This document shows positions 1 to 5,347 of a stretch of DNA of 8,378 nt, piece by piece. The notes under the pieces were generated by a model, which was not told the DNA's origin, did no database searches, and saw nothing but the letters and a program-made list of their open reading frames with translations. Position numbers and translations under genes: made by a program. Source of the DNA: Halieaceae bacterium (GTDB taxonomy: Bacteria > Pseudomonadota > Gammaproteobacteria > Pseudomonadales > Halieaceae); NCBI GenBank assembly GCA_011523115.1, contig WTHO01000096.1, positions 6,233-14,610 on the forward strand. Direction: 5' to 3'. Positions within the stretch are counted from its first letter, which is position 1; the number at the start of each line of letters is the position of its first letter.

Positions 1-180
1 AACACTTGGCCAGCCGAGGGAACTCTCGACGCCGTCACGATGACCGTTTCGAGTAAACCGTCTGTGGTTGACTCCTGTGCTAATGCCGTTGAGTCGGGAC
101 CCGTCACCGCAAACGCGCCGCAGAGTGCAAGGGATCGTCGGAGCGACGAAATATATTTTGCGGGCATGAGGCGGTCCTGA
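1..180 (+). CDS. Possible 3' end of an upstream gene (partial, unrecognised)
   Basis: Frame 1 is open from the first base to a TGA at 178-180, giving 59 residues with no start needed inside the window. The other two forward frames hit stops within about 60 bases. Codons in this frame favour G in the first position and G/C in the third, which suits coding DNA at this GC level. The tail, ending in acidic and arginine-rich residues (DEIYFAGMRRS), matches no family I know. An antisense frame over the same stretch is also open, so this could be non-coding. If real, the gene ends 85 bp before the chosen purC start, on the same strand. Confidence 0.3.
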   Translation, partial: NTWPAEGTLDAVTMTVSSKPSVVDSCANAVESGPVTANAPQSARDRRSDEIYFAGMRRS

Positions 181-252
181 AGGCATTTGAGCCGTGCAGC
201 TCGTGACAAGAGCGCGCATTTTGGGCAAAACTCTCCCCTATGCCAAGTTCAC

Positions 253-258
253 AGGAAG
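253..258 (+). promoter_or_regulatory. Ribosome binding site deciding the purC start
   Basis: AGGAAG lies 7 nt before a GTG at 266. The alternative upstream GTG at 194 in the same frame has no comparable purine-rich stretch. The 266 start also gives 365 residues, close to the roughly 367 of the long PurC form. Confidence 0.6.
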
Positions 259-265
259 CGACGTC

Positions 266-1363
266 GTGAGTGCAGAGGTTCTCGCCGTCAACGATAGCCT
301 GCCAATCCGGACCAGCGGCCCCGTGCACTCCGGCAAAGTGCGTTCGGTCTATTGGCTGACCGAGCGCGACAGCGCGCGGCTGATCACTGAGCGAGGTTAT
401 GACGTAGCGCCGGACTCGCAGCTCGCGGTGATGGTGATCAGTGATCGAATCTCGGCTTTTGACTGCGTCTGGCACGGAGAGGGCGGTCTTGCCGGTGTGC
501 CGGGCAAGGGCGCCGCGTTGAACGCCATTTCGCATTTTTGGTTCGCGGAGTTTGCGCGGGCCGGACTCGCTCGGAGTCATATCCTCGACGTGCCGCATCC
601 GCTGGTTTGGATCGTCCAGCGCGCCAGACCGGTGATGATCGAGGCAATTGCTCGCCGATTCATTACCGGTTCGATGTGGCGGTCCTACGAGAGTGGGGTG
701 AGGCGCTTCTGCGGCATTGATTTGCCTGACGATCTGCGCAGGGACCAGCGATTGAGCGAGACATTGATCACACCCTCCACAAAAGGGGTGATACGAGGGG
801 TGCCCGGGATTCCCGAGGCCGACGACACCAACGTATCGCGCTCACAATTGCTGGCCCACTGGGAGGCGTTTGGTTTTCGCTCGGTCGACGATGTTGATCA
901 CTATGAGACCCTGCTAAGAGAAGGCGTTGAACTCATTGCGGATCACCTGACACCGCTGGATCTGATGCTGGTTGATACCAAATTCGAATTTGGTTACGCG
1001 CGAGATGCAAACGGGCAAGAAAATCTCATCTACATGGACGAGGTCGGCACGCCTGATTCGTCGCGCATTTGGGATGCCATTGCGTACCGCAGTGGCAGCG
1101 TCATCGAAAACAGTAAGGAAGAATTCAGGCAGTCACTATTGCGGCACGTCAATGACCCCCAGCTGTTACTCGATTACAGTCGCTTCGAGGAGCGAAAACG
1201 CTACGCGGAGAGTCACGCTTTGCCGGTTGGTCTCCTGCATTCGCTATCGAAGACGTATGTATCGGTGGCTGAGCGGATTACCAGCCAGCCGATCGTCGTG
1301 CCGGATCGACCCGTGGAGAGTATCATGGCGACCCTGGCTGGCGACTTCGGGCTGGCTGCATAG
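266..1363 (+). CDS. purC: Phosphoribosylaminoimidazole-succinocarboxamide synthase (SAICAR synthetase)
   Basis: This cytoplasmic enzyme joins aspartate to CAIR with ATP to give SAICAR in de novo purine synthesis. From the GTG at 266 the product has 365 residues. The N-terminal nucleotide-binding strand carries SGKVRSVY (about 22-29), followed by the family segment [10 protein letters not shown] (57-66). The segment [15 protein letters not shown] (about 124-138) corresponds to the first family signature. [11 protein letters not shown] (233-243) matches the second exactly, and [12 protein letters not shown] (258-269) is the usual acidic, substrate-binding segment. The length fits the long PurC of Vibrio/Shewanella-type gammaproteobacteria, not the 237-residue E. 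coli form. The frame stays open back to a GTG at 194, which would add 24 residues that do not look conserved. The next gene begins 25 bp after the stop on the same strand, so co-transcription is possible. I see no strong promoter in front. Family assignment is secure; the exact start is less so. Confidence 0.95.
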   Translation: MSAEVLAVNDSLPIRTSGPVHSGKVRSVYWLTERDSARLITERGYDVAPDSQLAVMVISDRISAFDCVWHGEGGLAGVPGKGAALNAISHFWFAEFARAGLARSHILDVPHPLVWIVQRARPVMIEAIARRFITGSMWRSYESGVRRFCGIDLPDDLRRDQRLSETLITPSTKGVIRGVPGIPEADDTNVSRSQLLAHWEAFGFRSVDDVDHYETLLREGVELIADHLTPLDLMLVDTKFEFGYARDANGQENLIYMDEVGTPDSSRIWDAIAYRSGSVIENSKEEFRQSLLRHVNDPQLLLDYSRFEERKRYAESHALPVGLLHSLSKTYVSVAERITSQPIVVPDRPVESIMATLAGDFGLAA

Positions 1364-1388
1364 CTTTAGGCCGAAAGAGGGGAATCTC

Positions 1389-1790
1389 ATGTCGATGTAT
1401 AAACTGACCGATACACTTTCGGTATCCGCACAAATCACGCCCCAGGATGTTCCTCAACTCGCAGAGCAAGGCTTTACCGCCGTGGTGTGCAACCGACCTG
1501 ATGGTGAGTCGCCGGAGCAGGCCTCCATGGAAGCCATCGAAGTCGCCTGCCATAGTGCGGGGCTGTTATTCGTGCGTTACCCGGTGAACGCCATGAATTT
1601 TCCCGGCGCGGACCTCGACGGCCTCGGTGCGCTGTTCGACGATCCCAATCAGGTCGTGCTCGCATATTGTCGCACGGGTACGCGCTGCGCCAATCTGTGG
1701 GTGGCGACCCGAGCGGAGGCGGATCTGGCGGGCGCTGTACAAACAGCCCGAGACATCGGTTTTGACCTGAGTATGGTTGCCCCGCGCTGA
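1389..1790 (+). CDS. DUF442 / TIGR01244 family sulfurtransferase- or phosphatase-like protein
   Basis: This is a 133-residue soluble protein with no signal peptide or membrane segment. Residues 32-40 (VVCNRPDGE) are the typical early strand of the DUF442 (beta-lactamase hydrolase-like, Blh) family. The segment VVLAYCRTGTRCANLW (89-104) holds the phosphate- or sulfur-binding loop, with Cys94 as the likely nucleophile and Arg99 closing a C-x4-R loop. Family members have a dual-specificity phosphatase-like fold and are often linked to persulfide or sulfide metabolism, sometimes fused to persulfide dioxygenases; the substrate here is unknown. The ATG at 1389 was chosen because AGAGGGGA lies about 6 nt upstream and the protein then starts at the conserved region. 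The same frame is open back to 972, but that part is antisense-free shadow inside purC. The 25-bp gap to purC suggests a shared transcript without implying a purine role. Confidence 0.85.
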   Translation: MSMYKLTDTLSVSAQITPQDVPQLAEQGFTAVVCNRPDGESPEQASMEAIEVACHSAGLLFVRYPVNAMNFPGADLDGLGALFDDPNQVVLAYCRTGTRCANLWVATRAEADLAGAVQTARDIGFDLSMVAPR

Positions 1791-1822
1791 GCGAACGTCC
1801 AGAACGGGTCTACCTTTAATGA

Positions 1823-2434
1823 CTATGCAGTAGCGTATTTCAACGCGCTGAGTAACGTCGCCATTGCCAGTGTTGCATCATCGTCGAGGGCGCCTGTGGT
1901 TAACTCCGAGACCGGAGTCATACCTGTCAGGGGCGGGATATGTTCGGGATGGTGGGCCTCTGCGATGATGGCATAAGGGACCATTGCTGTGTCGGAGGGG
2001 CCCGCCAGTAGTCTGTAGACTCGGATATGGAGCAGTTCATTAGTGCCGATTTGCCCTCCCGCCAATTCAGCAAAGCCCTCACCGCAGGGCGCGGTGCCCT
2101 CTGCGACCACATCTCGACTGATCGTGAGCCCCGCCTGTTTGAGCGTGCTGCCGATGCTGTGGCCCTCGCGAATCAGTTTGTCAGCATCGACCAAACTATC
2201 GGGTACCGGCGTCACGAAGCGCGTGACAGCGAGGGTGCGGCAAATGTCGTTGCCATCGTGTGCGCTGCAAAGGCTCGCCAGTCGCGAGTTGGTATCCTGT
2301 AGCAGGACTTTGACGCGATAACTGCCAAAACGGGACTCAATCTGTTCGCTGTTCACTAAGGCGTAGTTCCTTGGATTGTCTCTGGCAAGCCGCCGGATAA
2401 TTCTGGCGATAGAGTGCCAAAAGCGGACGGACAC
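1823..2434 (-). CDS. Conserved-looking hypothetical protein, unrecognised
   Basis: This 203-residue protein is read from a GTG at 2434. I do not recognise its family. It is soluble-looking, with no signal peptide, membrane segment or cysteine-pair motif. Visible features are a basic N-terminus (ARIIRRLARDNPRN, about 10-23), a middle segment IESRFGSYRVKVLLQ (32-46), a possible turn-helix GHSIGSTLKQAG (91-102), a beta-like segment NELLHIRVYRLL (132-143), and a His-rich HHPEHIPP (161-168). The C-terminal third is acidic and Ala/Thr/Leu-rich. The frame is open further up to an ATG at 2653, but that 73-residue extension is rich in Arg, His and Trp, looks random, and overlaps the start of the divergent M20 gene. 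The GTG has only a weak upstream GGG, so a different start is possible. It is convergent with the DUF442 gene, 32 bp away, with no clear terminator between them. Confidence 0.7.
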   Translation of the reverse strand: MSVRFWHSIARIIRRLARDNPRNYALVNSEQIESRFGSYRVKVLLQDTNSRLASLCSAHDGNDICRTLAVTRFVTPVPDSLVDADKLIREGHSIGSTLKQAGLTISRDVVAEGTAPCGEGFAELAGGQIGTNELLHIRVYRLLAGPSDTAMVPYAIIAEAHHPEHIPPLTGMTPVSELTTGALDDDATLAMATLLSALKYATA

Positions 2435-2597
2435 TAACCCGACCGAGGGGAATCTGCAATGCGTTAATCGTTTGCGAGGCGCAGCAGTGAGGTATGATTT
2501 GTGAGTAGTTTCACGTCTTCGGCGCGGTTGGCCGTGCCATAAAACCCAGGAAGCCGCTGCACCCAGACTGCGGTGGTGCACTAAATCGAGACACGCC
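2435..2597. promoter_or_regulatory. Divergent intergenic region with candidate promoter for the M20-cytochrome unit
   Basis: This is 163 bp between the divergent unknown gene and the M20 gene. Reading toward the M20 gene, TATGAT at 2493-2498 matches the -10 consensus in 5 of 6 positions. TTGCGA at 2472-2477 is a weak -35 match (4 of 6), with a short 15-bp spacer. A start near 2505 would leave a leader of about 90 nt holding two possible stem-loops. I could not pick a convincing promoter for the opposite strand. The assignment rests on consensus matching alone. Confidence 0.3.
2521..2580 (+). other. Two stem-loops in the putative M20 leader
   Basis: GGCGCGG (2521-2527) pairs with CCGTGCC (2532-2538) over a 4-nt TTGG loop, with one G-U pair. 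TGCACC (2558-2563) pairs exactly with GGTGCA (2575-2580) over 11 nt. Both lie between the candidate -10 and the ATG at 2598. Neither is followed by a T-run and I recognise no known riboswitch. Confidence 0.3.
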
Positions 2598-3920
2598 ATG
2601 ACTTCACTTCGTAAAACGCTGTTATTTTTGACCGGACTGCTATGTCTGAACACGGGTTTGGCGGCGGATACGCTTCGCGACGACGTCAGCGCCCTGTACG
2701 ACGAGAAGCTCAGGGATCTGTTCTTGTTCTTTCACCAGAATCCTGAACTGTCGACCATGGAGCATCAAACATCAGCCCGGCTCGCTGATGAGCTTGAGTC
2801 CTTGGGTTATAGCGTGCATCGCTCAGTGGGTGGCACCGGCATCGTGGCACTACTGGAAAACGGGGAGGGCCCGTTGGTGATGTTCCGCGCGGACATGGAC
2901 GGTCTTCCCGTTGAAGAGAAGTCCGGCTTGTCGTACGCATCGCGAGCGAAGCAGGTTGACCCCAACGGCAACGAGGTGTTCGTGATGCACGCTTGTGGTC
3001 ACGACGTGCACATCACCAGCTTGGTCGGCACGGCGCAGATCATGGCGGCGCGGCGCGATGAGTGGCAAGGGACTTTGATGTTAATCGGGCAACCTGCGGA
3101 AGAGCGTGTCATGGGCGCTGCAGCTATGCGCGCAGATAATCTGTGGGAGCGCTTCGGTCAGCCTGACTACGCTATGGCGTTTCACGTTACGTCTGCTATG
3201 CCAACGGGTATTTTGGGCGCCTCGGTTGACTCACCGTATTCGGGTGCCGACACCGTCGATATATACATAACCGGTGTCGGCGCGCATGGTGCGTCGCCCC
3301 ATCGTGGCGTGGATCCCATCGTGCTTGGCTCGCAGATCGTGATGGGCCTGCAGACAGTCGTCAGCAGAACGCTGCCACCAAGGCGACCGGGCGTGATCAC
3401 TGTGGGTGCGTTTCACAGCGGCACCAAACACAACATCATTTCTGATGCGGCGCATCTGCAGCTGACCGTGCGCAGTGAGTCAGCAGAAGACCGAACGCTG
3501 CTGCTCGACGGTATCCGCCGAGTCGCCGAAAACATGGGGAGGGTGGCAGGGTTGCCCGAGGAGCTGTTGCCCAGAGTGGTGGTGTCTGACGAGAGCGTCC
3601 CGCCGACCTTGAATGACAGGATGCTCACGGAGCGCATCATGACGCTGTGGAACGACCATTTTGGTGAGGGCGTGCTGTTTTCCGGCGAACGACTGGGTAT
3701 GGGTGCGGAGGACTTTCCGCTGTTTACCGTAAACCCCTACATTCCCAGCCTCTATTTCGCGGTGGGCGGCACGCCGCCCGAGGATTTCGCGCGGGAGCAG
3801 GCAGGGGGTGAACCCGTGCCTTCACATCACTCGCCGCTGTTTAAAGTCGAGCCAACCGCCTCCGTGACCCTGGGTGTGGAGGCCTCTGTGACGGCGTTGC
3901 TGGATCTGCTCAATCAATGA
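2598..3920 (+). CDS. Secreted M20 family metallo-amidohydrolase
   Basis: This 440-residue protein begins with a Sec signal peptide: Lys/Arg at 5-6, a hydrophobic core of about 7-20, and probable cleavage after Ala22 (GLA-AD). There is no proper lipobox, so it should be a soluble periplasmic enzyme. The M20D (hippurate hydrolase / N-acyl amino acid amidohydrolase) signature is complete. FRADMDGLPVEE (96-107) is followed by HACGHDVH (131-138) with metal ligands Cys133 and His135. GQPAEE (164-169) carries the catalytic Glu and a metal-binding Glu. Further ligands are His196 (AFHV) and His411 (HHSPLF), and GMGAEDF (367-373) is the typical late motif. The lid domain (about 210-325) includes HGASPHRGVDP (230-240). 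The expected reaction is zinc-dependent hydrolysis of an amide bond, as in N-acyl amino acids or short peptides; the substrate cannot be read from the sequence. The upstream ribosome site is weak. The stop overlaps the next gene's ATG. Confidence 0.93.
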   Translation: MTSLRKTLLFLTGLLCLNTGLAADTLRDDVSALYDEKLRDLFLFFHQNPELSTMEHQTSARLADELESLGYSVHRSVGGTGIVALLENGEGPLVMFRADMDGLPVEEKSGLSYASRAKQVDPNGNEVFVMHACGHDVHITSLVGTAQIMAARRDEWQGTLMLIGQPAEERVMGAAAMRADNLWERFGQPDYAMAFHVTSAMPTGILGASVDSPYSGADTVDIYITGVGAHGASPHRGVDPIVLGSQIVMGLQTVVSRTLPPRRPGVITVGAFHSGTKHNIISDAAHLQLTVRSESAEDRTLLLDGIRRVAENMGRVAGLPEELLPRVVVSDESVPPTLNDRMLTERIMTLWNDHFGEGVLFSGERLGMGAEDFPLFTVNPYIPSLYFAVGGTPPEDFAREQAGGEPVPSHHSPLFKVEPTASVTLGVEASVTALLDLLNQ

Positions 3921-4591
3921 CGACCGCCGGTGCTGTTGGCGCTGAGGCACAGTATCCCGTCTGGGACCGCGTCGTGCGGACGATTCACTGGTACTTCCCC
4001 CTTGCAATCGGAACGATGTGGTGGAGTGGTGAACAAGGGCGCATGGATATTCACGAGTGGGTGGGCTACAGCATGATTGTGGCGGTACTGACCCGCATCG
4101 TCTGGGGATTCATTGGCAGTGAGGCCGCACGCTTCGGTCATTTTTTGACGGGGCCATCCGGGGTATGGCGCTATCTCAGACAGGGGGGCAAGCACCGGGG
4201 ACACACGCCTTTGGGCGCGCTCTCGGTAATAGCATTGTTGATATTGTTGTTGGCTCAATCTGTGTCGGGCACGATGAGCAGCGATGACTTGCTTTTTGAG
4301 GGACCGTTTTCTTATTGGGCAGGGGATTGGGCGGGCGCCGTCACTGAATGGCACGAGACGAACTGGCGTTTACTCCAGGTTTTCATCGCGCTCCATTTGC
4401 TTGCTATTGGCTGGTACCAGTTTCGGAAAAAAGAGCCGCTCATCCAAGCGATGTGGCGCGGCCGGTCAGGCACCAAGTTTTCCCAAACGCCACCTAGCCC
4501 TCAATGGCGAGCAGTGCTCACCGCCGTTGCAGTTGTTGGGTTGCTAGGCGCGCTGATTGCAGTGGCCCCCGAGGCTCCCAGTTACTACTGA
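3917..4591 (+). CDS. Cytochrome b561-type membrane protein
   Basis: This 224-residue integral membrane protein belongs to the bacterial di-heme b561 / hydrogenase b-type cytochrome group. Hydrophobic segments lie at about 22-37, 48-66, 99-117 and 149-168, and a fifth near the C-terminus (198-217). Candidate heme ligands are His24 (VRTIHWYFP), His46 (DIHEWVGYS), His146 and His160 (IALHLLAIGWY), spaced as in the family. GHTPLGALSV (95-104) is the common loop before the third helix. Such proteins pass electrons between quinones or dehydrogenases and periplasmic cytochromes. The ATG at 3917 sits in an ATGA overlap with the M20 stop, so translation is probably coupled to that gene. A class II cytochrome c gene lies 155 bp downstream on the opposite strand and could be a redox partner. 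The family is secure; the physiological partner is inference. Confidence 0.9.
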   Translation: MTTAGAVGAEAQYPVWDRVVRTIHWYFPLAIGTMWWSGEQGRMDIHEWVGYSMIVAVLTRIVWGFIGSEAARFGHFLTGPSGVWRYLRQGGKHRGHTPLGALSVIALLILLLAQSVSGTMSSDDLLFEGPFSYWAGDWAGAVTEWHETNWRLLQVFIALHLLAIGWYQFRKKEPLIQAMWRGRSGTKFSQTPPSPQWRAVLTAVAVVGLLGALIAVAPEAPSYY

Positions 4592-4606
4592 TCCTCTCTC
4601 TAGGCG

Positions 4607-4637
4607 GGCTATCCCCGTTGGCACAATGCGGGGAGCC
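4607..4637 (+). terminator. Stem-loop after the b561 gene, possible terminator
   Basis: GGCT plus CCCCG (4607-4610 and 4613-4617, AT bulge) pairs with CGGGG plus AGCC (4629-4637) over an 11-nt loop. It starts 15 nt after the b561 stop. No T-run follows, so intrinsic termination is uncertain. Confidence 0.35.
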
Positions 4638-4658
4638 ATGCCAAGAACCCATGCCAAG
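4636..4658 (+). repeat. 10-nt direct repeat with 13-nt period
   Basis: CCATGCCAAG occurs at 4636-4645 and again at 4649-4658, exactly 13 nt apart, in the non-coding gap between the two cytochrome genes. Its function is unknown. Confidence 0.7.
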
Positions 4659-4661
4659 GTG

Positions 4662-4690
4662 AGGCGTCGCAGCCACTCCCTGCGACGCCT
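4662..4690. terminator. Perfect 10-bp stem-loop in the convergent gap, possible bidirectional terminator
   Basis: AGGCGTCGCA (4662-4671) and TGCGACGCCT (4681-4690) are perfect reverse complements around a 9-nt loop. It is the strongest hairpin in the window and lies between two converging genes, where a bidirectional transcription stop is expected. Neither side has a T-run, so it could instead be an RNA-stabilising or REP-like element. Confidence 0.5.
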
Positions 4691-4700
4691 GTGATGACAG

Positions 4701-4725
4701 GCTGAGCCGGCGGAGCCGGGTCAGC
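4701..4725. terminator. Third stem-loop in the convergent gap
   Basis: GCTGAGCCGG (4701-4710) pairs with CCGGGTCAGC (4716-4725) at 9 of 10 positions around a 5-nt loop. It lies 22 nt past the stop of the minus-strand cytochrome c gene. It lacks a T-run. Confidence 0.35.
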
Positions 4726-4759
4726 AGAGCGGGTTAGTAGAGCGAGTCAGTAGAGATAG
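4721..4759. repeat. Three tandem 13-nt imperfect repeats overlapping the cytochrome c stop
   Basis: The units TCAGCAGAGCGGG (4721-4733), TTAGTAGAGCGAG (4734-4746) and TCAGTAGAGATAG (4747-4759) run head to tail. The last unit contains the end of the minus-strand cytochrome c gene, including its TGA. The other two carry TGA or TAA at the matching place on the minus strand, as if the 3' end of the gene had been duplicated and then drifted. Confidence 0.6.
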
Positions 4760-5214
4760 TCCTTGGACTTGTATTCATCGTGGCAGGCTTTGCAGGTGCC
4801 ACCGGTTGCGACAAATTGCTCGCGGCTTGCTGCGGGATCTCCCTCCGCTGCGATGTCTGCCAGACTGGCCGCCGCCGCCCTGAAATTGTCCAACTTGCTC
4901 TGAAAGTCATCCATATTGGACCAGATGTTGGGTTTGGCTCTCGTCATGCCTTTATCCGAGCCCGGAGCAAAGCCGCGCTCGACGCCAAATTGAGCCGCAT
5001 GATTCAAGTCATTCGCCCATGTGGTGAACAAGGCGTTGTCCCACTCAATTTTACCTTTCACCATGTCGCCCATCGGGCCAAAAGTCATGCCGAGTAGCGC
5101 GAAGTAGGACTGTCGCAACGATTGCAGAGGTTCGGACTGCTCGATGTGAGCGACCGTCGCGCTGGATAGCAGGCTCAGGCCGAGAAGTGTGCCAAGCAAT
5201 GTCTGTTTTTTCAT
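4747..5214 (-). CDS. Periplasmic class II cytochrome c (c'/c556-like)
   Basis: This 155-residue protein has a Sec signal peptide (MKKQ, hydrophobic core of about 5-20, probable cleavage after TVA, residue 22). The single covalent heme site is CKACH (141-145), close to the C-terminus, which is diagnostic of class II four-helix-bundle c-type cytochromes. His145 is the proximal heme ligand. Met43 or another Met in RQSYFALLGMTFGPMG (34-49) could be the distal ligand, as in c556; a c'-type five-coordinate heme cannot be excluded. The mature protein would act as an electron carrier in the periplasm. The start at 5214 has AGGA about 9 nt upstream. Another ATG 5 nt earlier opens only a two-codon frame. 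The converging b561 gene is a plausible electron donor. The final codons lie within a 13-nt tandem repeat. Confidence 0.92.
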   Translation of the reverse strand: MKKQTLLGTLLGLSLLSSATVAHIEQSEPLQSLRQSYFALLGMTFGPMGDMVKGKIEWDNALFTTWANDLNHAAQFGVERGFAPGSDKGMTRAKPNIWSNMDDFQSKLDNFRAAAASLADIAAEGDPAASREQFVATGGTCKACHDEYKSKDYLY

Positions 5215-5347
5215 GTCATGTCTTCCTGGTCTAGTAGGCCGTCTGGTGACGGCGTGAATACTCAGAACGGAATGGGAGCGCTATCCCAAAAAGGGGAGTG
5301 AGTCGCACCCTCACTGGGTTTACACTGCGCCACGCAGAGGAGGCGTT
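5215..5347. promoter_or_regulatory. Divergent intergenic region between cytochrome c and aminotransferase genes
   Basis: This 133-bp gap must hold signals for both divergent genes. It contains two perfect inverted repeats: GCCGTC/GACGGC with a 4-nt loop (5238-5253), nearer the cytochrome gene, and AGTGAG/CTCACT with a 7-nt spacer (5297-5315), nearer the aminotransferase. A weak -10-like TACACT lies at 5321-5326 but has no matching -35. AGGAGG at 5338-5343 is a strong ribosome site, 4 nt before the aminotransferase ATG. Confidence 0.4.

Noticed and set aside
107..122. Possible PurR operator before purC
   Set aside because: One half (CGCAAACG) matches the E. coli PurR site but the other half does not match at all, so it is most likely chance.
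152..157. TATATT as a -10 box for purC
   Set aside because: There is no -35-like sequence at a suitable distance upstream, and AT-rich hexamers like this occur by chance.
104..598. 164-residue minus-strand frame
   Set aside because: It lies mostly antisense to purC, which is certain. Its product is rich in Arg, His and Ser and has no recognisable motif.
972..1388. N-terminal extension of the DUF442 protein
   Set aside because: The upstream part overlaps purC in another frame and reads as a random Arg/Ser-rich sequence. The ATG at 1389 has a good ribosome site and begins at the conserved domain.
2435..2653. Longer form of the unknown minus-strand protein, starting at ATG 2653
   Set aside because: The extra 73 residues look non-coding and overlap the signal peptide of the divergent M20 gene.
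2598..2663. Lipoprotein signal in the M20 protein
   Set aside because: Cys16 follows Leu-Leu, not the small residue a lipobox needs. The GLA-AD site fits signal peptidase I.
3914..4354. 146-residue minus-strand frame
   Set aside because: It is antisense to the b561 gene, whose membrane segments and heme histidines are clear. The product is Pro/Arg/His-rich without motifs.
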